A DNA stretch of 64,000 bases. Source: Flavobacteriales bacterium (GTDB lineage Bacteria; Bacteroidota; Bacteroidia; Flavobacteriales_F; PHOS-HE28). Positions within the stretch are counted from its first letter, which is position 1, and the number at the start of each line of letters is the position of its first letter. The notes under the pieces are model-generated. The model did not search any database. It worked only from the letters and a program-made list of their open reading frames with translations, and was not told where the DNA came from. A program made the position numbers and the translations under genes. Shown here one piece after another: positions 1 through 7,061 of the stretch. Where the stretch lies: NCBI GenBank assembly GCA_016703005.1, contig JADJCX010000018.1:1-64000 (forward strand). The letters are read 5' to 3'.

Positions 1-2570
1 GTTCGACCTGTTCACGCGCTGAACGCCGAGCAGTTCAAGCTCCTGTGGCTCTGCCTGCAACGCGACTAACCTGCTGGGCGGCATCCCCAAGAAGGTGAAG
101 GCCGAGAGCGTGCAGGAGGAGGAGCAGGTGACCAAGCGGCTCTACAAGGATTACAGCGCCTTCAAGACCGCCCTCTGGCAGGACCTCTGCGCCAACCACC
201 CCGAGCGGGACAAGCTTTACTCTTACAAGAGAAGGCTGAAGCTCCTGGACGCGCTTCCTGTTCGTGTTGTTCAGTGAAGCAAGGGCCTGTTGCCAACCCA
301 ACACCCTGCGCGGCATCCTCACCGACTGGAAGAAGCTGATCGAGCTGGACGAGCACCGCCGGCTCGTACGAGCGCTGCCTGAAGTACTTCGGCTACCTCA
401 ACACCGGCTTCAAAAGCGCCACGCAAGACATCTTCGCCTACAACGGGGGTCTTCAAACCGGATGAACTGCTGGACACGGTGCGCATCAGCGATGCCGTGC
501 TGGAAACGCACTTGGACGCGCTGACCAAGTACGACTTTGCCAGCGAGGTGGACGTGGAACATCCTCGGCCACATCTTCGAGCACAGCCTCAACGAGATCG
601 AGGCCATCACTGCGCAGGTCGAAGGGCGCGCGCTGGACACCAAGAAGACCAAGCGGAAGGGCGGCAAGTTCTACACCCCGGGGATGCATCACCAGTACAT
701 CGTGGAGAACACCGTGGGTCGCTTGTGCACGGAGAAGAAGGATGAACTGGCCATTGTCGACGAGGACTATGCCAAGGGCCGCAAGGGCCGGCAGAAGAAG
801 ACCATCCAGGAGCTGGACACCAAGTTGGGGTGTACCGCGATTGGCTGCTGAGCCTCACCATCTGTGATGCCGGCCTGCGGCAAAGCGGCGCATTCCTGAA
901 CCAGGCGCTGGACTTCCTTATCGCCGAGCACCGGTATGCTTGAGCGAACTGGAAAGCAAGTTGCTGGGCCAGAGCATCGTCGTTCCGGGACATTGGCGAC
1001 CACATCCTGGGCGCAACATCTATGGGGTGGACATCAACGAGGAGAGCGTGGAGATCGGCGCCTCAGCCTGTGGCTGCGCACCGCGACCGGGCCGCAAGCC
1101 GAACGACCTGAGCGGCAACATCAAGTGCGGGAACAGCCTGATGCGACGACCCAGCCGTGGCGGGTGCCAAGGCTTTCGATTGGAAGAAGAGTTCCCGGCT
1201 GTGTTCGCGAAAGGCGGATTCGATGTGGTGGTGGGGAATCCGCCGTACAGGCTGTAAATTGTCTGCTGAGACAACCAGCTTTATCGAGAAGCTACGAGAC
1301 ACCTTGAGTACCAACTGAATTCGTACGTGGTGTTCTACGAGCGCGGCGTTTCCCTTCTGAAGGCCAAAGGATTTCTGGGATACATCACGCCGGCAACCTT
1401 CACCTATCAACACTACTTCAAGAAGCTGCGGACCTTTCTTCAGCGACATGAACAAATCGCCGTGGTCAAGTATTTTATGGGTCTTCGTGGATGCCGACAC
1501 GTCGGCGATCAGCACTTGGGTTCTGCGGAACAGCAAGAACAAGCAAGCGGACTTCTCGTGTCAACTATGCCATGAAGCAAGTGAAATCTCCAGCCTTGCT
1601 CACGACGTTGCGTATTCGGCATTCGTGGCCGACGACGGCACCTACAAACTGACTGGCTCAGGCATCGACTTAGACAAGCTCAACTCAAAGTGCGATAGAC
1701 TCGGGGATGTATCCACGATTATTGTCGGCATCAAACCATATCAGACCGGTAAGGGTGTTCCAAAGCAGACGCCTGAGCAGGTGGTGGCAAAGCCGTTCAC
1801 TTCGACACATCGTGTCGATGACTCTTACATCCAGTGCATCATTGGAAAGGACTTTCACCGCTATCGCTACATGAACGAGCCTGAGATGTACCTGCGGTAC
1901 GGGGAAGTGGCGGTCGCAGAACCGGAGGGAAACGGCCCCCTTCTTCGAACCGGAGAAGATTGTTCTACGCCAGACCTCGGACTCACCGATCGGGCATATT
2001 GATAATCGCAAGCGCGTCAATCTGAACAACGTCTACAACGTTGGCTACGTTGATTCCCGATATGACCTGCGGTATATCTTGGGTCTGTTGAACAGCAAAC
2101 TTCTCAACCACATCTATCAGTCCATTGCGCAAGAGAAGGGCCGGACGTTTGCCGAGGTCAAGAAGGTGAACTTGGAGAAGCTTCCAATAGCGACTGCGGA
2201 TAGGAAAAGCCAAGCAAGAATAGCAGAAGGGGTAATTTCCATTGTCGCTTCCAACGAACAACTCCAGTCGGTTCAGGCAGGACTTGTCTCCCTCCTCCGC
2301 TCCAAGTACACGCTCCCCACGCTGAGCCGCGCGTTGGAGAACTGGCCTGGCTTGGAGTTCAAGGGCTTCTTGGCGGAGCTGAAGAAGGCGAAGGTGTCCC
2401 TCACCCTGGCCGAAGAGGCGGAGTGGCTCACCTACTTCACCGCCGAGAAGGTCAAGGCCCAAGCGCTGCAAGCCCAGATCGCCAAGACGGACAAGGAGAT
2501 CGATGCGCTGGTGTACCAGCTGTATGGGTTGACGGAGGAGGAGGTGAAGGTGGTGGAGGGGAAGAACTGA
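1..2570 (+). pseudogene. Type IIG (Eco57I-like) restriction-modification enzyme, 5'-truncated by the window and heavily frameshifted
   Basis: This is the C-terminal two thirds of a bifunctional restriction endonuclease / N6-adenine DNA methyltransferase. Stitching the three frames together gives, in order: the helical linker (a NILGHIFEHSLNEIE-like stretch near 557-602), a SAM-binding DPACGSGAF-like motif I near 863-896, the catalytic NPPY motif (FDVVVGNPPY, about 1219-1248), and a TaqI-like specificity domain. The protein ends with YQLYGLTEEEVKVVEG, the usual tail of this family, and a stop at 2568-2570. The frame changes at least a dozen times before about 2000, most of them before 1250; from about 2000 the tail is open. 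Apart from the frame changes the protein sequence shows no decay, so sequencing error near a contig end is as likely as a true pseudogene. The N-terminal nuclease region lies outside the window. The neighbouring DUF3800 gene starts 5 bases after the stop. Confidence 0.82.
2309..2564 (+). repeat. Direct repeat, copy 1: 3' end of the methylase gene
   Basis: This 256-base segment encodes the last ~85 residues of the restriction-methylase. It matches 3545-3800 without any gap, at close to nine in ten bases by eye. Most differences are scattered third-position or conservative changes. The two copies bracket the DUF3800 gene. Confidence 0.9.
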
Positions 2571-2575
2571 ACGCC

Positions 2576-3405
2576 ATGGAATACGTTATCTGGTGCGATG
2601 AGTCGGTGCAAAAGGGAGCGCATTACAGCGATTTCTATGGCGGTATGTTGGTGCGATCCACTGATCTGCGGGAAGTAAACGATCGGCTGCGCCATGTGCT
2701 GGATTCGCTGAAGTATCCGCATGAGGCCAAGTGGCAGAAGGTGAACGAACACACGCTGGAGGTGTATGTACGTTTCGTGCAAGAGACCTTCGCACTGATC
2801 CGCGAAGGCAAACTCAAGATGCGGATCATGTTTCGGCAAAGCGCCCATAGCCCCAGAACCTTACGGATGCGCACAAGGACCGGTCGTTCCACTTGCTCTA
2901 CTACCAATTCATCAAGCACTCTTTCGGTTGGGTGCATGCGAACCCCGGAACGGAGCCGATCCCGGTGCGCATCTACTTCGACAAGTTGCCGGACAAGGCG
3001 GAGAAGAACGAGCTGTTCAAGAACTACGTCTTCGGCCTACAGCGGTTGGAGCCCTTTCAAAGCGCACGGATAATGATCCGCCCGGACGACATCGCCGAAG
3101 TGGACTCCGGCAGGCACATTGAAATGCAAGCGGTGGACGTGGTGCTTGGTGCCATGGCCTTCCGGTTGAACGACCTGCACTTGGCCATTCCGGAAGGGAA
3201 GAAGCGACGTGGCAAACGCACGAAGGCGAAGGAGACCTTGTACAAAGCGATCCGTGCCGAGATCTACAAGATGTACCCGAACTTCAACATCGGGGAGAGC
3301 ACAGGGTCCGGCCATCCCGGATTCGAAACACGTTGGAGTTCGCCCTATCGCCACTGGAAGTTCATTCCTCGTGACTTCACGATCGACGAGGATCGCTACA
3401 AATGA
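2576..3405 (+). CDS. DUF3800 domain protein (one frameshift)
   Basis: The protein opens with MEYVIWCDESVQKG, the acidic D-E-S opening of DUF3800 proteins, a family with a predicted RNase H-like fold often found in defence islands and next to restriction genes. Its molecular role is not established. The frame changes near 2850, where a run of C appears one base short. After that point the second half reads cleanly (SFHLLYYQFIKHSFGW, then an acidic IEMQAVDVVLGAMAFRLN segment) to the stop at 3403-3405. The intact protein would be about 276 residues. The start ATG at 2576 lies 5 bases after the methylase stop, so the two genes are probably co-transcribed. The gene is bracketed by two copies of the methylase 3' end. 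Confidence 0.75.
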
Positions 3406-3544
3406 CAGCGCCCCACCATCGCTACTATCCTCCAACGCGAACGTTGGGCTTCGCTCCGGCAGGGCACCCGCACAAAGTTAGGGCGAACTACGGGCCTGTT
3501 CCTTCATTGGGTCCCAGGAATCCGCCAACGGGTGTTCATAACGC

Positions 3545-3800
3545 CACGCTCCCCACGCTGAGCCGCTCGCTGGAGAACTGGCCGGGCTTGGAGTTCAAGG
3601 GCTTTCTGGCGGAGCTGAAGAAGGCCAAGGTGCAACTGACCCTTGCCGAAGAGGCGGAGTGGCTGGGCTACTTCACCACCGAGAAAGCCAAGGCCCAAGC
3701 GCTCAGCGCAGAGATCGCGAAGACGGACAAGGAGATCGATGCGCTGGTGTACCAGCTATATGGGTTGACGGAGGAGGAGATAGCGGTGGTGGAGGGGAAG
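3545..3800 (+). repeat. Direct repeat, copy 2: orphan methylase tail
   Basis: Second copy of the segment at 2309-2564, with the same length and the same reading phase. It encodes TLPTLSRSLENWPGLEF and ends YQLYGLTEEEIAVVEGK before a TAG stop at 3801-3803. The homology begins abruptly at 3545. Confidence 0.9.
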
Positions 3801-3803
3801 TAG
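3545..3803 (+). pseudogene. Orphan C-terminal fragment of a type IIG restriction-methylase
   Basis: This open frame can be read from 3402, but only the last ~86 codons resemble anything. They match the C-terminal specificity domain of the upstream restriction-methylase. The preceding 3406-3544 encodes an unconvincing, Pro/Arg-rich stretch and is probably non-coding. The fragment is more likely the remnant of a second, related restriction-methylase, or the product of a recombination that inserted DUF3800, than a functional gene. The ~11% divergence from copy 1 argues against a very recent tandem duplication. The cation transporter starts 9 bases after its stop. Confidence 0.7.
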
Positions 3804-3812
3804 AGAACGGCC

Positions 3813-4361
3813 ATGCAAGCCGACCGCCGCACGCTGCTCTGGGTCTTCGCCATCAACGCGGGCTTCTTCATGGCGGAGTCCGTGGCTGGCTGGCTGGCGC
3901 GCAGTATGGGCCTAGTAGCCGATGGACTGGACATGCTGGCCGATGCCTTCGTGTATGGCCTCGCGCTGGCGGCCATAGGCAAGGCCGTGGAACACAAGCG
4001 ACGGGTGGCGCACATCAGCGGCTACATCCAGCTGGGGTTGGCGATGCTGGGCTTTGCCGAAGTGTTGCGCCGCACTTTCCTGCATGAGGCGATGCCTGAA
4101 CCATTGACGATGCTGGTGGTATCGCTCTGCGCGCTGTCGGGCAACCTTGTGTGCCTGTACCTGCTGCGCAAGGCAAAGGGTGGCGAAGCGCACATGCAAG
4201 CCTCCTGGATCTTCACCAGCACCGATGCGAAAGTGAACGTGGGCGTGATGGTGGCAGCAGGGCTCGTTGCGCTTACCGGCACCCATTGGCCTGATCTTGT
4301 CGTAGGCACCGTGGTGTTCGCCTTGGTGTTGCGCGGGGCTGTGCGGATACTCAGGCTGTGA
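3813..4361 (+). CDS. Cation diffusion facilitator-like transporter (short form)
   Basis: A 182-residue polytopic inner-membrane protein of the CDF (CzcD) type, which exports divalent metals by proton antiport. The first membrane segment starts at residue ~9. The metal-site patterns are visible: DGLDMLADAF at about residues 37-46 (the HxxxD-equivalent of helix 2 with two Asp) and STDAKVNVGV at about residues 132-141 (helix 5, with D in the D/HxxxD position). There are about six hydrophobic segments and no C-terminal cytoplasmic domain, as in the short CDF members common in Bacteroidota metal islands. It starts at ATG 3813, just after the methylase fragment, and is the first gene of the metal-handling region. 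The metal cannot be told from sequence. Confidence 0.75.
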   Translation: MQADRRTLLWVFAINAGFFMAESVAGWLARSMGLVADGLDMLADAFVYGLALAAIGKAVEHKRRVAHISGYIQLGLAMLGFAEVLRRTFLHEAMPEPLTMLVVSLCALSGNLVCLYLLRKAKGGEAHMQASWIFTSTDAKVNVGVMVAAGLVALTGTHWPDLVVGTVVFALVLRGAVRILRL

Positions 4362-4395
4362 GCACCGGACCAATGTCATCCGGGACAGCGAGGAC

Positions 4396-4416
4396 CTTGC
4401 ACGTGGATAGGACCCT
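4396..4416 (+). promoter_or_regulatory. Shared intergenic motif, copy A (cttgcacgtg...ggaccct)
   Basis: A 21-base element that recurs at 5689-5708 with one gap and two or three mismatches. Both copies lie in non-coding DNA on either side of the two reverse-strand metal-binding genes. I saw no third intergenic copy in the window. Confidence 0.35.
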
Positions 4417-4468
4417 CCGTAGGAATGCGGATACAATGTCCGATGAGAAGAACACAGGGTCTGGGTTG

Positions 4469-4510
4469 GGACGCCGCAAGCCACCACGATCGTGATGGAT
4501 TGCGGCGTCC
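4469..4510. terminator. Long intergenic hairpin between two convergent metal genes
   Basis: An 11-base perfect outer stem, GGACGCCGCAA (4469-4479) with TTGCGGCGTCC (4500-4510), encloses an inner near-palindrome CCACCACGA/TCGTGATGG. The whole 42 bases can fold into one long stem. It is followed by ACGTTTTGTG on the + side. It lies between the 3' ends of the CDF gene (+) and the heavy-metal-binding gene (-), the position expected of a bidirectional terminator. Confidence 0.6.
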
Positions 4511-4541
4511 ACGTTTTGTGTTCAGCCGTTCAGCTCCGCCC

Positions 4542-5159
4542 TCACTTGGCCTTCACCGGTGTAAGCGCCATGCTGCATTTGCTGCACTTGTCGCCTGCCT
4601 TGCCCGTCACTTCCGGGTGCATGGTGCAAGCGTGCGTCGCGGTCGCCGGTGCTTTCACCTCGGTCATGGCCATACCGCATTTGGTGCATTTGTCACCTTT
4701 CTTGCCCGTCACGGTCGGGTGCATGGGGCAGGCATGAAGCGTTGCGTGCTGGGTCATCGCCATTCCACAATGCGCGCACTTGGCGTCCTTGGCGCCCATT
4801 GTCTCCGGGTGCATGGGGCAGCAGTACATGGCCTTGGTCATGGCCATGCCGCAATGCGGGCACTTGGCATCCTTGGCACCCATCGCCTCCGGGTGCATCG
4901 GACAACAGTGCATACCCATGCCCACAACGGCCGCATCCTTGGGCGCCACCAGGGCCATTTTGCATTTGCTGCACAGGTCGCCCTTTTTGCCCGTCACCTC
5001 CGGGTGCATGGGGCAACTGTACACCGGATCTTGTGGCATCGCAGTGGTAGCCGTGTGTGGATGGTCATGTTGCGCCAGAGCGCGCGATGTCCATGGGTTC
5101 ATGGTGATGAGCGCGAGCGTTAGCGAGGCACCCAGCATTGAGGTTGAAAAGGTCTTCAT
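4542..5159 (-). CDS. Secreted protein with five tandem heavy-metal-binding domains
   Basis: A 205-residue exported protein. After an N-terminal signal peptide (about residues 1-24, ending near SRALAQ) it has a His-rich spacer, then five copies of the heavy-metal-binding module C-P/T-M-H-P-x-x-x-G...C-x-x-C-x-M. The repeat starts are YSCPMHPE, HCCPMHPE, YCCPMHPE, HACPMHPT and HACTMHPE. Each unit offers His, two or three Cys and Met ligands, suited to Cu(I) or other soft metals. Such domains usually occur once or twice, at the N-terminus of CopA-type ATPases or CusB-like adaptors; here they form the whole mature protein. The in-frame ATG 6 codons upstream is less likely than ATG 5159, which gives a normal signal peptide. 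The gene is on the opposite strand to the CDF gene and probably shares its transcript with the upstream four-helix protein. A role as a periplasmic metal sponge is inferred. Confidence 0.8.
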   Translation of the reverse strand: MKTFSTSMLGASLTLALITMNPWTSRALAQHDHPHTATTAMPQDPVYSCPMHPEVTGKKGDLCSKCKMALVAPKDAAVVGMGMHCCPMHPEAMGAKDAKCPHCGMAMTKAMYCCPMHPETMGAKDAKCAHCGMAMTQHATLHACPMHPTVTGKKGDKCTKCGMAMTEVKAPATATHACTMHPEVTGKAGDKCSKCSMALTPVKAK

Positions 5160-5239
5160 GGTTCGTTGGGGTTGCATTGTTCGTGTAATACCTGCCCATG
5201 CGCTCCCATCAATGGACAGGAGCGCGAGGCATGGTCGGT

Positions 5240-5599
5240 TCAGTTGTGGGCCATTTCAGCAACGCCCATTTCGCGGCACGCTTTGGCGCAAGCCTCGCAG
5301 GCTTCAGCGCAACGTTTGCAATGCTCGTTGTTGTGCTTGCGGCACTCCTTGGCGCATTGGTCGCACACCTCGGCACAGAGGGCGCAGAGGCGGTGGGCGA
5401 TGCTGTCGCCGATCTTGTCATCAGCGCGCGCCATGAAGGCGGCGGCCATGCGGCACAGGTCGGCGCAATAGCGGTCCAACTGGATGCAATCGGCCATCAT
5501 CTTCACGTCGGCTTCGCTCAAGCAGGCGGTGGCGCAGTGTTCGCATTCGTTGGCACAGGTCTGGCAGGCCTGAATGCAGTCGTTGTGTTCCTTATGCAT
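5240..5599 (-). CDS. Four-helix-bundle copper-binding protein (DUF326 / Csp-like)
   Basis: A 119-residue all-helical protein with Cys at helical spacing throughout: C-x3-C-x2-C-x3-C-x2-C-x3-C in the first helix (DCIQACQTCANECEHCATAC), then CADLCRMA, CALCAEVCDQCAKEC and CKRCAEACEACAKAC. This is the pattern of the DUF326 family and of the copper storage proteins Csp1/Csp3, tetrameric four-helix bundles that line their core with Cys thiolates and hold many Cu(I) ions. There is no signal peptide, so it would act in the cytosol like Csp3. It lies 80 bases upstream of the five-repeat metal-binding gene on the same strand. The intergenic region upstream carries the candidate operators at 5689 and 5728. 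Confidence 0.85.
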   Translation of the reverse strand: MHKEHNDCIQACQTCANECEHCATACLSEADVKMMADCIQLDRYCADLCRMAAAFMARADDKIGDSIAHRLCALCAEVCDQCAKECRKHNNEHCKRCAEACEACAKACREMGVAEMAHN

Positions 5600-5688
5600 G
5601 GTGCACGGGTTGGTTGGTTTTCTTCTACCAAGGCAACGAGAACCAAGCCACCTTATTCGGGAAGTTCAGATAGCTACCGTCCCACTCA

Positions 5689-5708
5689 CTTGCACGTGAC
5701 TGGACCCT
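5689..5708 (+). promoter_or_regulatory. Shared intergenic motif, copy B (cttgcacgtg...ggaccct)
   Basis: Second copy of the element at 4396-4416. It lies in the 239-base divergent region between the four-helix copper protein (-) and the small exported protein (+), 90 bases upstream of the copper protein's start. This is a plausible operator position. No regulator can be assigned from sequence. Confidence 0.4.
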
Positions 5709-5727
5709 GATCAGCGCACGTACTAAC

Positions 5728-5743
5728 GGGGTAGATAGACCCC
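5728..5743. promoter_or_regulatory. Inverted repeat GGGGT-N6-ACCCC, candidate metal operator
   Basis: A perfect 5-base inverted repeat (ggggt agataga cccc when read through, spacer agatag) sits in the divergent intergenic region of two metal genes, about 95 bases before the + strand start. G/C-run dyads of this kind resemble copper-sensor operators such as those of CsoR, but no CsoR gene is present in the window. Confidence 0.35.
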
Positions 5744-5838
5744 AAACCGGGATGTTGCGAGCCATGCCTTTGCCTTGCAAGGATCAACGGCTTTGGTCGC
5801 GTCGGCGCGCCAATGGATGGCCTTACGTTTGGCGCACC

Positions 5839-6252
5839 ATGTCCCTTAACCGCGTTGAACGAGTGCGTCGCAGCTTTGCGATGGGACTTATTGCGTTGGT
5901 TGCGTGGAGCGCGTTGATGCCTGTGCTGTATCGCATGGATTGCCTGAGCAGCGGCCGGAGCGTTACGTCTTGGTTCACACCGGTCAACTGTCCTGGCACC
6001 GATGTCCCTGCCGGTGACCGCCCCTGTATCACGCCGAATTGCTGCGTGTTCATGAGCGCTTCGGTGGATCAACTGCTCTTCAATCCGGATAAAACCGTGC
6101 CCGTTCCGTCGGTGCCGGAATTGGCGTGGACCCCTGCCGTTTGTGTTGTTCCGGCGCTCGGCCCGTTGCCCACCACTGGGCACTTCGTTGATCGAGGGCC
6201 GCCTAAGGCGCGATCGACCGACCTCGTTTTTATTGGAAGCCTGAGGATCTGA
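5839..6252 (+). CDS. Small Cys-containing exported/membrane protein, possibly HYC_CC_PP-like
   Basis: A 137-residue protein with one N-terminal hydrophobic segment (residues ~14-31) and then a Cys-bearing region: MDCLSSG, VNCPG, RPCITPNCCVF. The C-terminus has a PP pair (RGPPKARSTD) and ends in a hydrophobic tail (LVFIGSLRI). The order of a Cys, a CC pair and a late PP motif resembles a small Bacteroidota protein family (HYC_CC_PP) often found beside copper or outer-membrane receptor genes; I make that link from memory of the pattern only. An earlier in-frame ATG at 5752 would add 29 unlikely residues, so I chose ATG 5839. A hairpin terminator follows at 6270. No function is assigned. Confidence 0.55.
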   Translation: MSLNRVERVRRSFAMGLIALVAWSALMPVLYRMDCLSSGRSVTSWFTPVNCPGTDVPAGDRPCITPNCCVFMSASVDQLLFNPDKTVPVPSVPELAWTPAVCVVPALGPLPTTGHFVDRGPPKARSTDLVFIGSLRI

Positions 6253-6269
6253 GATCCCCAGTAGAGTGC

Positions 6270-6304
6270 GCCCGATGCTTCCCGGCATCGGGCTGTGTCG
6301 TTTT
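6270..6304 (+). terminator. Rho-independent terminator
   Basis: A 9-base perfect stem GCCCGATGC (6270-6278) with GCATCGGGC (6285-6293), followed by tgtgtcgtttt. It is placed 17 bases after the small exported protein and before the methyltransferase. Confidence 0.65.
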
Positions 6305-6326
6305 CCAATAAACCCCGGTTGTTGTC

Positions 6327-7055
6327 ATGTCAAAGGATCCCGAATTCGGTTTGAACAATTTGCCCGGTACCGCTCGATGGGTGATGTCGCCATGGGTGAG
6401 CTATATGAACAAGTTGCTCGCCAAGCTCCGTTCGCCCGTCGATATCAAGAAACGCTTCAACCACCGCGAGGATATGGTGAGCTTGGAGCAGATCGGGAAC
6501 TTCGAATTGCTCATTACCGATCTGATCGATCGCGATGTACAGGGCGACTTCGTGGAATTGGGTTGTTACAGCGGCAGCACCTCAGCGGTCTTCGGAAGTC
6601 TTCTGCATCGGCTGGCGCCTGAGCGCAGGTTCTTGGTGTACGATCGGTTCGATATGGAGTTGGGCAGTACCAGAAACATCCGTAGCCAGTTCGAGCAGCG
6701 CATGAAGGATTGCGGGCTGCCGATGCCGATCGTGCACGAGGGCGACCTCTTTGCGCTGCTGCCCGCACAGCTCCCCGCATCCATTGCGTTCGCGCACATC
6801 GATCTCGGGACCGGGGGCGGGGTATACCAGCATGCCGAGTTGCTTGTACATTCACTGAAGCACGTTTATCCGCGCCTGTCAAGCGGTGCAATACTGATCC
6901 TTATGGACTACCATGTTCCCGATGTTACGATCCACGGCAACGATTCCAATCCTGCGGTACGCCTCGTGGCCGATACATTCTTCGAAGACAAGCCGGAGAA
7001 GATGCGCGTGCTCTATGGTGGTCCATGTTCCCATGCCTATATCCGAAAAAATTGA
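6327..7055 (+). CDS. TylF/MycF-family SAM-dependent methyltransferase
   Basis: A 242-residue soluble class I methyltransferase. The SAM-binding glycine motif is FVELGCYSGSTSAVFGSLL (residues ~75-93), followed by an acidic strand end (VYDRFD) and the metal/SAM-site sequence FAHIDLGTGGGVYQHAELL (residues ~156-174). A LILMDYHVPD segment comes later, as in macrocin O-methyltransferase (TylF) relatives. Those enzymes methylate sugar hydroxyls of natural products, but most environmental members act on unknown glycans or small molecules. The gene follows a terminator and lies 6 bases upstream of a multicopper oxidase gene, so the two are probably co-transcribed. Its substrate and its reason for sitting in a metal island are unknown. 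Confidence 0.7.
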   Translation: MSKDPEFGLNNLPGTARWVMSPWVSYMNKLLAKLRSPVDIKKRFNHREDMVSLEQIGNFELLITDLIDRDVQGDFVELGCYSGSTSAVFGSLLHRLAPERRFLVYDRFDMELGSTRNIRSQFEQRMKDCGLPMPIVHEGDLFALLPAQLPASIAFAHIDLGTGGGVYQHAELLVHSLKHVYPRLSSGAILILMDYHVPDVTIHGNDSNPAVRLVADTFFEDKPEKMRVLYGGPCSHAYIRKN

Positions 7056-7061
7056 ACCATT

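Noticed and set aside
3420..3545. Integron attC-like motifs (gttgggc near 3443, gttagggc near 3478) after the DUF3800 gene
   Set aside because: The two core-like motifs are in the same orientation and do not form the required pair of inverted core sites with a foldable imperfect palindrome. No integrase or further cassettes are in the window.
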